This document shows positions 40,255 to 50,910 of a stretch of DNA of 64,000 nucleotides, piece by piece (position 1 is the first letter of the stretch; each line of letters opens with the position of its first letter). This stretch comes from Sorex araneus (lineage: Eukaryota; Chordata; Mammalia; Eulipotyphla; Soricidae), in NCBI RefSeq assembly GCF_027595985.1, contig NC_073306.1:82633599-82697598 (forward strand), given 5' to 3'. The position numbers and the translations under genes were made by a program. Under the pieces are notes generated by a model, which saw nothing but the letters and a program-made list of their open reading frames with translations, was not told the DNA's origin and did not search any database.

Positions 40255-40935
40255 CTGTATCACTGTCATCCCGTTGATCATTGATTTGCCCGAGTGGACG
40301 CCAGAGCCAGTAATATCTCCATTAGTCCTAGCCCTGAGTTTTTAGCAGCCTTTCTTTACTCATTCTTCCCAGTAGTGCAGCATTGGAAGCTCTTTCAGGG
40401 TAAGGGTAATGAGTCCCATCATTGTTATTGTATTTGGCATATCCAACATGCCACAGAGAGCTTGCCAGGCTCTGCTGTGTAGGCAGGATGCTCTAGGTAC
40501 CTTTCCAGGTTCTCCGAGAGGTCGCTCCAGGAGCGTTGTTTTATAGTCTCTGGATCTTGGCCCTTGATGGGATTACACGATGCTAGGGGCAGTTTGTGGT
40601 TGTGGCTGACAAGCTACTGGAAAATGGGGGGTCTGGGTGGAGGAGGCACAGTCTCGATCTGAGCAGGCTTGGAGATCTCAGCCCCAGGTCCCGCACACCT
40701 TGGTTCCTCTACCTGTTTCTTCATGCGTGAAGCTTGTCCGAATGTGTGGAGAGGGGCCTTGAGCGTGGTTGTTGCTGGGTTCCAGAGGTCTTTGGCTGCT
40801 GGGGTTCTGCAAGGGGTGGGGAGGGAAACTCAACCCACCCCTCTCTTGGGGCCCAGTGAAAACAGCCAGGCATGGGGGCAAGAGACTGTGTCACTCTCTT
40901 CCGGGAGCTTGGTTTTATAGTCTCTGGATCTTGGG
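40255..40935 (-). mobile_element. Long RTE-derived non-autonomous element, antisense
   Basis: The left end (40255-40520) is the antisense of the RTE 3' end and leader pieces seen in the hybrid SINEs ('cactgtcatcccgttgatca', 'gcatatccaacatgccacag', 'gcttgccaggctctgc'). Instead of a tRNA head it continues for about 400 bp into sequence shared with 44290-44500. A perfect 23-bp direct repeat (starting 'gttttatagtctctggatct') occurs at 40538-40560 and 40912-40934. In the element's orientation it contains 'gactataaaac', a TATA-like motif. Confidence 0.8.
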
Positions 40936-41019
40936 AAGGATAGTCCTGGTAATTTACAGCAAACTGACAGCCAACATCATACTCAGCAGTGAAGAACTGA
41001 GGTCAGCAACAGCAGTGAC

Positions 41020-41296
41020 AAAAATAAATAAATAAATAAAGAAATAAATAAACCCATCCACAAAATGGGGAGAAGAGATGAATAGACACTTCCAGGAATA
41101 AGACATATGAGCAGCCAATAAGCAATGAAAAAAATCAAAGGATCACCCCACACTAGTGAGAATGGCATTGATTTTTTTAAAAAAGCTAGCAGGATATGCT
41201 GACAGGGAACCTTTATTTATCATTGGTGAGAATGTCATCTGGCCCAGCCTCTATGGAGAACAATATGGAGATTTCTCAAAAAAGTAAGAGTGGATG
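41020..41296 (+). mobile_element. L1 ORF2 C-terminal region, sense, left piece
   Basis: 'acccatccacaaaatgggga' and 'gaatagacacttccaggaat' correspond to the ORF2 stretch around 7300-7340. Split by later insertions and continued at 41626-41686 and 41899-42055. Confidence 0.85.
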
Positions 41297-41462
41297 GGGC
41301 TGGAGCAATAGCACAGCGGGTAGGGCATTTGCCTTGCATGCCGGGGTTCGATTGCCAGCATCCCATATGGTCCCCTCAGCACTGCCAGGGGTGATTCCTA
41401 AGTGCAGAGCCAGGAGTAACCCCTGTGCATCGCCATATGTGACCCAAAAAGGAAAAAAAAAA
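41297..41462 (+). mobile_element. tRNA-headed SINE, sense, inside L1
   Basis: Near-consensus with a small deletion in the head. TSD 'aaaaaagtaagagtgg' / 'aaaaaagtaagcgtgg'. Confidence 0.93.
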
Positions 41463-41471
41463 AAGTAAGCG

Positions 41472-41625
41472 TGGTTGATGGGAGGGAACCTGGGGACACT
41501 GGTACTGGGAAATGTACACTGGTGGAGGGATGGGTGTTGGAATACTGTATGACTGAAATCCAATCATGAACAGCTTTGTAAGGGTCTATCTCACAGTGAT
41601 TCAATAAAGAAGTTTAAAAAAAAAT
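41472..41625 (+). mobile_element. L1 3' end inserted in L1 ORF2
   Basis: 'ggtggagggatgggtgttgg' to 'caataaagaagtttaaaaaa'. A short 3' end nested in the older ORF2 fragment. Confidence 0.85.
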
Positions 41626-42055
41626 GTAATAGTGATGGATCCCTTTTGACCCAGCTATCCCACTCCTAGGTATCTACCCCCAAAACAAAGCCGTCATTTG
41701 GGTTTTTTTTTTTTTTTTTTTTTTGCATTTTGGGTCACACCTGGCGATGCACAGGGGTTACTCCTGGCTCTGCACTCAGGAATTACCCCTGGCCGTGCTC
41801 AGGGGACCATATGGGATGCTGGGATTTGAACCCGGGTTGGCCGCGTGCAATGCCCTACCCGCTGTGCTATCTCTCCAGCCCCCAAAGCCGTCATTTGGAA
41901 AGATACATGCACACCTACATTCACGGCAGCTCTTAGTCCGATAGCCAAGATATGGAAGGACCCAAATGTCCAGCAGATGGATGGCTAAAGAAGTTGTGGT
42001 ATATGCTCACCATGGAATACTACGCAGCCACTAATCACACAAAGACAAATTGTGC
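41626..42055 (+). mobile_element. L1 ORF2 C-terminal region, sense, right piece
   Basis: 'ttgacccagctatcccactc' before the SINE and 'gatatggaaggacccaaatg' and 'ccatggaatactacgcagcc' after it continue the same ORF2. Confidence 0.88.
41702..41883 (-). mobile_element. tRNA-headed SINE, antisense, with 15-bp TSD
   Basis: Perfect TSD 'aaagccgtcatttgg' at 41687-41701 and 41884-41898. Long poly-T, young. Confidence 0.97.
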
Positions 42056-43039
42056 CTGGCTTTCCCTTTCTCCAGCGATGATAAGCTCCTGACTGTCTGT
42101 GTGGTCCAGGGAGGGCAGAGCTGAACATCCCTAAAGACAAGGAGCTTTGAGGCAGCTCACACATTCCTCATTCTACGCTGGTGACCAGGGGAGCTGGGAA
42201 GAACTGGGATGGACCTGGACTGACTCACACACACTTTTCCCGACTGGGTCATGACTAAAGGACAACAGAGGAAAGCAGCTTGTGGGCCTCGTCCAACCAG
42301 ACTGCTCTAGGGGACTACACAGGTCAGAAATAGAGTAACCCTGTGATGATCCTGGGAACAAAGGCAGTGTGGAGTGGGAAAGTGGGGCACATGGCTTTTC
42401 GAGAGAATTCCAGTTCCTTTTCCTCATTGTCCACCCCCCTACACACTGCCCACTCACTTTTTTCTTTGCCGTTCCTATCTGAACTTTTCCTGCTGCATGG
42501 CAGGAATTTTGTTTATTTATTTTTTAATGTTCCCAGGAGAAAACCTGGATGACCGCATAAAACCCACACACTGGCAGTGTGCCTTAAAAATTGTAAATGG
42601 CTGTGCTTCGCTTTCTACTGCAATCTTAAATGTTTAATTACTTTATGTTGACCAGTACGGAAGCTAATAAAAATAAAGGTATAAAATGGTACACTTTCAT
42701 TTTCCTAAGAAAGAAAAAGATTGCTCGAGCTCAGAGAAGCTAACGCTTTAGCTTCAAATCCTCCTGCAGCTAAACAGAGCCTTGACTTCCTCATCAATAA
42801 AACAGCAAAAGGAGGCTCCTGCTTGGTGCACGGCGAGCTGCTTTCTTAGCTTATTTATCTGTGGAACATCTATTGAGCACCGAGGCCTGGGGAAAGGCAC
42901 TGTTGCTCCGTAACAGGAGGAGAGTGATGGAGGGAGAGCGCTGTGGGTGGATCCAAGGCTGCTTCTTCCCAATCAGAGAATGCTTCTGTGAGGGACCCTT
43001 TGTCTCCAGCCATTCACTAGGGCCATTAATTTGGGGGGT
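42056..43039. other. Unique sequence with possible L2/MIR trace
   Basis: Near 42780-42895 'gacttcctcatcaataaaac' and 'catctattgagcaccgaggc' resemble MIR and L2 fossils respectively. The rest is unique. No gene recognised. Confidence 0.45.
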
Positions 43040-43238
43040 GGGGGCTGGGGGAAGTCAGTTGGCCACATCCAGTTGTACTGAGGTGAAGTGGGCTATTCCT
43101 GGCTCTGTTCTTAGGGTGAAGTGCTGGTGTGTGTGTGTGGGGGGGGGGTGATCCTGGTGGTGCTGGGATAGTGATGCTGCAGTTGAACCTGGTGGGCAAG
43201 GGCCTTGGTCTTACCCCCTGCCCTGTCTCTCTGGCCTG
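43040..43238 (-). mobile_element. Old tRNA-headed SINE, antisense
   Basis: 'ggccacatccagttgtactg' to 'ccctgtctctctggcc', with TG/G-run expansion near 43128-43150. Confidence 0.6.
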
Positions 43239-43239
43239 G

Positions 43240-43336
43240 AGATATATATATATATATCTCCACGTATGTATATATACACACACATACATATATATATATA
43301 CATACATATGTATGTATAAACATCCATATATTTAAA
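43240..43336. repeat. (TA)/(TATG)/(CA) low-complexity tract
   Basis: Alternating purine-pyrimidine sequence with several palindromic stretches ('atacatatgtatgtat'). Confidence 0.85.
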
Positions 43337-43348
43337 AACATTTATTTA

Positions 43349-43516
43349 TTTTCAGCTGTTTGGGTCACACCTGGCAATGCTCAGAGGTTATTCCTGGTTC
43401 GGCATTCAGGAATTACTCCTGGCGGTGCTTTGGGGACCATATGGGATTGCTCGGATTAAACCTAGGTGGGGGGCATGCAAGGCAAATGCCTTTCCAGTGT
43501 ACTATCACTCCGGCTC
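43349..43516 (-). mobile_element. tRNA-headed SINE, antisense
   Basis: 'ctgtttgggtcacacctggc' to 'actatcactccggctcc'. Confidence 0.92.
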
Positions 43517-43533
43517 CACGAGCCATATTCTTT

Positions 43534-43720
43534 TTTTCTTTTCTTTTTTTTTTTTGCTTTTTGGGTCACACCCAGCAATGCACAGAGGTTATTCCTGGCT
43601 CATGCACTCAGGAATTACTCCTGGCGGTGCTCGGGGGACTATATGGGATGCTGGGAATCACACCCGGGTTGGTCACATGCGAGGCAAACGCCCTACCCAC
43701 TGTACTATTGCTCCAGCCCC
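43534..43720 (-). mobile_element. tRNA-headed SINE, antisense, with TSD
   Basis: TSD 'cacgagccatattcttt' (43517-43533) / 'catgagccatattcttt' (43721-43737). Confidence 0.95.
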
Positions 43721-43784
43721 CATGAGCCATATTCTTTAGCAGAGAGTGTGTCCTCCTTGGTCTTTCAAAGCAGATTATTCCATG

Positions 43785-43964
43785 CGGCTGGAGCAATAGC
43801 ACAACGGGTAGGGCATTTGCCTTGCATGAGGCTGATTTGGGTTCAATCTCCAGCAAACTATATGACCTCCCAAGCACCAACAGGAGTGATTCCTGAGTCC
43901 AGAGCCAGGAGTAACCTCTGAACATCGATGGCTGTGACCCCAAAAGCCAATAAATAAATAAAGA
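43785..43964 (+). mobile_element. tRNA-headed SINE, sense
   Basis: 'gcggctggagcaatagcaca' head, 'gtgaccccaaaagccaat' tail with (AAAT)n. Confidence 0.92.
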
Positions 43965-43969
43965 AGTCA

Positions 43970-43971
43970 TT

Positions 43972-44029
<58 letters not shown>

Positions 44030-44500
44030 CGTTGATTGTTGATTTTCTCGAGCAGTCTCAGCAACATCTCCATTCGTCCTAGCCCTGAGATTTTAGCAGC
44101 CTTTTTACTTGTCCTTCCCAATAGTGCCCCATTGGAGGCTCTTTCAGGGTCAGGGGAATGAGACCCAACATTGTTACTGGTTTGGGGCATATGAATATGC
44201 CACAAGGAGTTTGCCAGGCTCTCCCATGCGGGCAGGAAACTCTCAGTAGCTTGCCAGGTTCTCCGAGAGGGAGAACTAGGCTATATATAACAGGTGAGGC
44301 TTGTCCAAACATGTGGAGAAGGGCCTTGAGCATGGCTGTGGCTGGGTTCCAGAGGTCTTTGGCTGCTGGGGCTCTGCTCAGGGCGGGGAGGGAAATTCAA
44401 CCCACCCCCTCCAAGGGGCTCAGGTGAAGATAGCCAGGCTCAGGGGCAAGAGACTCTGGTTACTCTCTTCTGGCAGCTTGGTTTTATAGTCTCCGCAGAT
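43970..44500 (-). mobile_element. Long RTE-derived non-autonomous element with (GAT)n tail, antisense
   Basis: Starts (its 3' end) with about 55 bp of ATC on the plus strand, that is (GAT)n in sense. Then come RTE 3'-end sequence ('cccgttgattgttgattttc'), leader sequence ('gagcctccaatggggcacta' in sense; 'gcatatgaatatgccacaag' on plus), and from 44290 the same long 5' block as 40700-40920, including 'gttccagaggtctttggctg' and 'ggttttatagtctc'. No tRNA head. Confidence 0.8.
43972..44028. repeat. (ATC)n microsatellite
   Basis: About 19 ATC units. In element orientation a (GAT)n tail, close to the 'gatgacagtgata' end of other family members. The poly-Asp and poly-Met frames here are artefacts of the repeat. 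Confidence 0.95.
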
Positions 44501-44815
44501 GAGATTACCAAATCCACCTCCCAACATTGACTTTCCAGTCTCCTGGTAAAACTGCCAGGTTGCCCTCGCTGGTCTGCCACCTCCAGCGGGGCTGCCTCTC
44601 CTTCCCCACTGCAAACCCACAATGGCAAAGCACAGGCTCGTGACTGTCACAGGTCCTAGTTCTCTCTCTGTGGATCTGGCTCTAGGGCCTGGGCCATTCC
44701 CTCTTCCTCCAAACTCCTCCCCCTGTGGGTTTGGCTCATGGTTTTCCTCCCTCTTGGCCTGCCTCCTTCCCAGGCTTTGTTCTTGTTCCTAAAACCTGTA
44801 ACTGAGAAACGGATC
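44501..44815. other. Unique sequence
   Basis: No repeat recognised between the RTE-derived element and the retrocopy. Confidence 0.35.
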
Positions 44816-44831
44816 CTTGTCAGGCCCATTT
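44816..44831. repeat. TSD of the UBE2N retrocopy, left
   Basis: 'cttgtcaggcccattt', identical to 45688-45703. Confidence 0.93.
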
Positions 44832-45687
44832 TTAAAAAATTGAACATGTTTTTAGAATATCAAAAAATGTTTTACTAACACATAAGGTTTACAGAAGTTT
44901 CCAGACAAGCCATACAAAATCATCACAAAGCTTTTTCTTGAAGGGAGGACTCAACACTTGACAGCAAAGTCACAATCTTATTAGTGAGGGCTGTGATGTT
45001 TCTTGAACGTTCCTATTTTGTTCAAACAATCAAGCTTGTCCATCCACAGCATCTAAATAAAGTTAAGCTTGACTAGAGAGCATATTCTAAAGAACTGGTT
45101 AGCTGCTTTTAACCAAACAATTCGACCACCATAAGAAGAGGGAAAGGAGACAGAAAATATAAAACTACCATCCCCCCTGAAAAAAAAAATAAAAAAGAAA
45201 AGAATACACACACCTCTGCAGCTAACCCTGACAACCACCGTCATTCACTGTGCTTTATACTTAAACCATGGTGGGGGAGATGAATAAAAGCAGTGAGGGC
45301 CACTGCTTTTCAACATTTCACAACAATCCAGATGATACTTGTAGCCTCTGCTCATGCTTTTACAACAGTGAATCAGGACATGACATAGATTTGCTAATGT
45401 GCATTTTATCACCAAAGGACTGAAGATGTTTGGGCTCTCACTCTATAATGTTTCTAAGAGGGTGTCCATTAAATGCAAACGAAAGAAGTCTTTGCAGATA
45501 AAAGTCCTTCCCTCTAAGGGGGAATCCTGGGTGCCAGTAATGACCACATGAAAATAACGGGCATTGCTCTCATCTGGTTTTGCTTGAATGCCAGGAACTG
45601 GTTCTTCCAGCAAATTCTGGGTTTCCTTGATAATTCTGCAGAACAGCCCAGCCATCTTGTCAGCAGTTGAGTTCAGCTTCCAGTGGT
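44832..45687 (-). pseudogene. Processed pseudogene of UBE2N (Ubc13), internally deleted
   Basis: On the minus strand the first ~52 codons of the ubiquitin-conjugating enzyme UBE2N are clear (45655 down to about 45500): '[20 protein letters not shown]' and '[12 protein letters not shown]' match the family start. UBE2N makes Lys63-linked ubiquitin chains with a UEV partner. Right after 'SPLEGRTF' the sequence jumps into what I recognise as the UBE2N 3' UTR ('gcatttaatggacac...cttagaaacatta'), so about 100 codons including the catalytic Cys region are gone. There are no introns, a short 5' UTR, a degenerate A-rich 3' end and a perfect 16-bp TSD: an L1-mediated retrocopy. Codon changes throughout; non-functional. 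Confidence 0.93.
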
Positions 45688-45703
45688 CTTGTCAGGCCCA
45701 TTT

Positions 45704-46379
45704 GTTCTCCTCCTGCCACACAGCTTCTTACCCACTCAGCTCTGTGCTTCTCTCTCTTTGGCTCCCGAAGCTGGAGTTGAGCTCCTTATTTCCACATTCC
45801 TACAAGCCCTTCCCCGCACCCGCCACACCGCCAGATATCCTGCCCCCCTCCCTATGGGACCCTTATATGCAAACATAGGCTCTTCCCTCAAACACACACG
45901 ATCATCCTCTGGGGTCTCTTAGTCTCCCAGTGAGGAGCACCTTTTCATATGAGGGTCCAGAGCGTCTTAAGGGACAGATAAACAGGCTCGGAGGAGATTC
46001 AGAGAGCACAATCCAGGTCCTGAAAAACACGGTCCCTTTGAAGTAGGTGGCCCCCATGGGTGGCTTATGTGGGGCAGAGAGGAGAGAGGGACGGTCACTT
46101 TCTCCTGATCCACCTCTGCCACCCTGGGACCAGCTGGGAGACGAGGGCTGATCAAGTCTGTGATGAGCCCCTACTCGGCACGGCCCAGCGCCTCTGCCAG
46201 CCCTACTGTGTGGCTGTAAAGCCACACCTGGCGTCCACTTGGTCTTCTCAGCATTGATATCCACCCCCCCACCCCCCACCCCCGGTTAATGCATGAAGCA
46301 ATGAACTCAGGTTGGAGTGAGGAATTTCTCTTTGCAAGAAAGGAAAGTCAGCCCTACGCCTGACCCAGGGTTACTGGGT
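45704..46379 (-). mobile_element. ERV leader or internal remnant inside the minus-strand LTR
   Basis: Lies just 3' (in minus orientation) of the LTR 46380-47217. The stretch 46060-46255 matches 51300-51530 in inverted orientation ('ggagaaagt', 'ggctgatca', 'tggctgtaaagccacacctg' versus 'cttcaggtgtggctttatgg'), and 46020-46110 matches the leader after the LTR at 38.4 kb. This suggests a shared non-coding ERV leader. The part left of about 45950 is not assigned. Confidence 0.55.
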
Positions 46380-47217
<838 letters not shown>

Positions 47218-47218
47218 T

Positions 47219-47412
47219 TTCATTTCCTTTTTTTTTTTTTTTTTGACTTTTGCTTTTGGCTTTTGGGTGGTGCTCAGGGATTACTCCTGACTCTGCACTC
47301 AGGAATCATTTCTGATGGTGCTTGGGGGACTCTCAGGGGTGCCAGGGATCAAACCAGGGCGGGCTGCATGCAAAGCAAACATCTTACCTTCTATTCTAAC
47401 ACTCTGGTCCCA
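47219..47412 (-). mobile_element. tRNA-headed SINE, antisense
   Basis: Poly-T, 'gctcagggattactcctgac' to 'taacactctggtccc'. Inserted at the outer edge of the LTR. Confidence 0.85.
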
Positions 47413-47931
47413 CACTGTCCCTTTTTCTAAGCCAAATGCCCTTCAGGATCCTGGATATCACCGCTGAGGGTCCCTGAAGGTCTGGACTTCACTCCATCCC
47501 CCTTTGTTCCATCCCCATTTCCACACTCATTTCTTGCCTGACACTACAGCCCCGCACAACCTGCCTTCTATCTTGCCCTACATTTGACTCTCACCTCCTC
47601 CATTTGCTCCTCCTCCAGCCGTGCTCAGCCTGCTTACCACAGTCACTCCTACCTACATGTCATCCTAGAAAAAGCACAGGAACAGCGCAATAGAAAAGAG
47701 GGGCATTGTTGGCATTGAAACAGGTTGGAAAGGGTCAGCATGGCCTGGTGAACAGCTTCAAAGAAAGGGCCTGTTTTATCTGCCCAGCAGAAATAGAGGG
47801 ACATAACCGCTTATACACATCCTAGTTTGTTTTTCAGGAAACTCATCCATGAGGGAGAACAGTGAGCATGCACAATTGAAGACCATAGAAAGAACCTATG
47901 CCACATGTACAGAACATGGCAGGGAAATATC
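47413..47931. other. Unique sequence
   Basis: No repeat or gene recognised. Confidence 0.4.
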
Positions 47932-48067
47932 ATGGGGGTCACTGCTGGCTCTGTGCTCAGGAATCACTCCTGATGGTGCTTGGGGACCATATAGGATGCC
48001 GGGGATCAAGCCCAGGCTGACCGCATGCAAGGCAAGCTCCTTATCCACTGTATGATCTTTCTAGCCC
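47932..48067 (-). mobile_element. tRNA-headed SINE, antisense, tail missing
   Basis: 'ggtcactgctggctctgtgc' to 'tatgatctttctagcccc'. Confidence 0.85.
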
Positions 48068-48079
48068 CAGGACTGAGGG

Positions 48080-48267
48080 TTTTTTTTTTTTTTTTCATTT
48101 TGGGTCACACCTGGTGATGCACAGGGGTTACAGGGGTTACTCCTGGCTCTGCACTAAGGAGTTACTCCTGGTGGTGCTCAGGGGACCATATGGGATGCTG
48201 GGAATCGAACCCAGGTTGGCCACGTGCAAGGCAAATGCCCTACCCGCTGTGCTATTGCTTCAGCCCC
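48080..48267 (-). mobile_element. tRNA-headed SINE, antisense, with TSD and internal duplication
   Basis: TSD 'aggactgaggg'/'aggactgaggt' at 48068 and 48268. A 9-11-bp internal repeat ('aggggttacaggggttac') near 48123-48140. Confidence 0.93.
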
Positions 48268-48426
48268 AGGACTGAGGTTCTTATCAGCACAAAGGTGCTC
48301 TTAAGGTTCTGCTTTGGTTCATCAGAGCCAACCAGAATCAATAGAGCCCAATCAGACAGCTTTGCTCAGGGAGAGACTGTCATATCCCCAGGCTAGTCTA
48401 GTTTTTTCTAACTGGAATATAGCACT

Positions 48427-48664
48427 GCACTGTAGCACTGTTGTCCTGTTGTTCATTGATTTTGCTCGAGCAGGCATCAGTAACGTCTCCATTGTGAGAC
48501 TTGCTGTTACTGTTTTTGGTGTACCACATACGCCACGGGGAGCTTGCCAGGCTCTGCCGTGCGGGCGGGATACTCTCGGTAGCTTGCCGGGCTCTCCAAG
48601 AGGGGCGGAGGAATCCAACCTGGGTGGGCCGCGTGTAAGGCAAATACCCTACCCGCTGTCCTTC
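48427..48664 (-). mobile_element. Hybrid SINE: tRNA head plus RTE body, antisense
   Basis: 'tcctgttgttcattgatttt', 'gtaacgtctccattgtgaga', 'gccacggggagcttgccagg', 'tctccaagaggggc' and then the antisense tRNA head 'gggccgcgtgtaaggcaaat'. Complete. Confidence 0.88.
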
Positions 48665-48962
48665 TAATTTGAGGAGTGGAGGTGAGGGGGAAAAAATGGA
48701 CAAAGCTGCAAACAAGCTTTGATACACCTTCTCATTTACATTACTTGTGTGAGAATCTGTACCAGTGTGTGTGTGGCGAGGGGCGGGGGGGGGCATATTG
48801 TTGGGGATGATGGGGGGGGGGGGCCTGAGTACAAGCAATAGCATCGCTCAGATGCTGAGACATTCTGGGGTCATCTGTATCCTACAAAGAGACGTTGACA
48901 AGCAGAACTAGACTTCTGAACCCACCCAAAGCAGTCCCCTTATTTTGAAACTCATTTCTTGT
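48665..48962. other. Unique sequence with G-runs
   Basis: Two long G-runs near 48780-48825; no repeat family recognised. Confidence 0.4.
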
Positions 48963-49030
48963 TTGTCTGTTTCTGGGCCACACCTGGAGGTATTCAGGCT
49001 GACTTCTGGCTCTGAGCTCAAGGAATCATA
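48963..49030 (-). mobile_element. SINE tail fragment, antisense
   Basis: 'gggccacacctggaggtatt' and 'ggctctgagctcaagg' only. Confidence 0.6.
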
Positions 49031-49560
49031 GGATGAGGAGAATGGGGAGGAGGAGGGGGAATGTGGAGGAGAGGAGAACGGGGAGGTGGAGGAGGATGAG
49101 GAAGAGGAGGGGAAAGGGGGAGGTGGGCTAGGGGAATTGGGACAAGCCAGGTTTCCCCAGTTCTCATCCTTCCTGCATCCCCCAGGGAGAGGAGGGGGAG
49201 GAGAGGGGGAGGGGTATGGAAACAGTGAGGGTCCAAAATAAGAGGCAGAAAGACAAAAGGAAATGGGGAAAACAAAGCAAAGTGCTTAAGCAGCAGTGAG
49301 CACCCCCCACAGGCCTCCCCCCAGGAAGGGCAGAGAGTGACGAGGTGGCGCCAGGCCTCCACACTCCAGCAGAAGCCATTACAGAGAACAAACTACCTTC
49401 TTGTCTCGAGATTGGTCCCCGGGGTGGATGGCAAATTGCCTACCTCTGGCATAATAAACCAGGCGTGGAGCCCTGTGCAGAGCTGAGGGGGTGGGCAGCC
49501 GCGCGCCTCTCTCTCCCCCGCAGAGAGCACTCAGGTCCAGGAGACTCTCCGAAGGATCTC
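49031..49560. other. GGA-rich and unique sequence
   Basis: Purine-rich GAGGAG tracts at 49030-49130, then unique sequence. No gene recognised. Confidence 0.45.
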
Positions 49561-49564
49561 ACAT

Positions 49565-49725
49565 GGAGGAGGAGGAGGAGAGGGGAGGAGGAGGGAAGGG
49601 TTTGGGGGGCACGGATGGAGGGAAATAGGCACTCTGGTGGCGGGTGTGGTGTTGGACCGATGTGTGCATGAAACCACTGTTAATAGCACTGTAAATTACA
49701 GTACCTCAAAAGAAAAAAGGTGGGG
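49565..49725 (+). mobile_element. L1-type 3' end, sense, diverged
   Basis: GGA-rich run, 'actctggtggcgggtgtggt', 'atagcactgtaaattacagt' and an A-rich end. Resembles the old 3' end near 56010-56110. Confidence 0.5.
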
Positions 49726-50065
49726 GGTGGGAATAAAAATAACCTCTGGGTTGCCCCAGTACTCCTGCCCTGAATCCTAAACTGGTGTCCTGTCCGGGGG
49801 AGCCACATCTTGGGGTCAGCTCGTAGTGGTGGGGCCACTACCTGGATTGCTATTTCAGCACTGAACAATCAGCTGCCTCTCTCATCCTCCCATCCCTGCT
49901 CGGATTTTACATTCTCCTCACCTGGATGCCTTCAGCAGTTAGCGGTAATGGCTCTCGCTTGCTGCTAAAGCAGCACTTTGTTCAAATTCCTAATAGTTAG
50001 CAATGACATCACACATAAACATACACTTACTTGCAAACAGGCATACCTCTGCCATTGGATCAAAT
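49726..50065. other. Unique sequence
   Basis: No repeat recognised. Confidence 0.4.
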
Positions 50066-50068
50066 GTT

Positions 50069-50101
50069 TCTTTTCTTTCTTTCCTTCTTTCTTTTCTTTC
50101 T

Positions 50102-50187
<86 letters not shown>

Positions 50188-50205
50188 TTTCTCTCTTTCT
50201 TTCAA
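50069..50205. repeat. (TTTC)n microsatellite
   Basis: About 135 bp of TTTC with few interruptions, at the tail end of the antisense SINE that follows. Confidence 0.96.
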
Positions 50206-50208
50206 AAA

Positions 50209-50376
50209 AATGTTTTTTTGGGGGTCACACCTGGCAGTGCTCAGGGCTTCTTTCTGACTCTGTGCTCAGGGTTCACTCCTGGTGGGGTTAAGGGGACTCT
50301 ATGGGGTGCTGGGGTTGAAACATGTTGGCTCCATGCAAGGCAAGTGCGCTACCCACTGTACTATCACTCTGGCCCC
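50209..50376 (-). mobile_element. tRNA-headed SINE, antisense
   Basis: 'gggggtcacacctggcagtg' to 'ctatcactctggcccc'. Confidence 0.9.
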
Positions 50377-50910
50377 TGAAACAGGCATTTAAAAAGTACA
50401 GAAATGGAAAAGTACTGGTACCCATACCCCCGGTGTTACACTGGTTGGTGAATGGATGAGTTTCAAAGATGAGAGGTGGGAGCTAATGCACCTGCATTCG
50501 AGCCTGAGGCGGTCCATACATGACACTGGACTTTGATCCTGATGTGCTATTCTTGTCCCCCACTTCTGTTCAGCAGTCTGACAGTTCTGCTGCCTGGGGC
50601 ACCCTCCTCTCCCCCAGTCTGGAAGGAAGTGTGCACACTCAGGCCCAGAGCAGCAGGTGGTTCTAGCACTGCCATCAAAGTGCACAATACACAGTGAGCA
50701 TCCAGAGCACTGTGGGCAGAAGTTCCATACCACGGGAGCACCGGGTGAGCACCACACTGTGAGTCCTTATGCAAACACAGCAACTAAAATGTTGCGGTAC
50801 TTGCAAGCATGGCAGTAATGCATTCAAACACTCCAGTCAGATGCAACCCTCACCCCTCACTTCCACTCATCCCAGTAACAAAGAAAAGGGAAAAATGAAA
50901 CAAAATAAGC
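50377..50910. other. Unique sequence
   Basis: No repeat recognised. A 122-codon minus frame at 50389-50757 is Cys-rich but matches nothing I know. Confidence 0.35.

Noticed and set aside
43608..44205. Poly-Met and poly-Asp open frames
   Set aside because: Produced by the ATC microsatellite inside an RTE-derived element.
50389..50757. Cys-rich 122-codon minus-strand ORF
   Set aside because: Cysteine spacing does not match a finger or secreted family I know; no supporting splice or start context.
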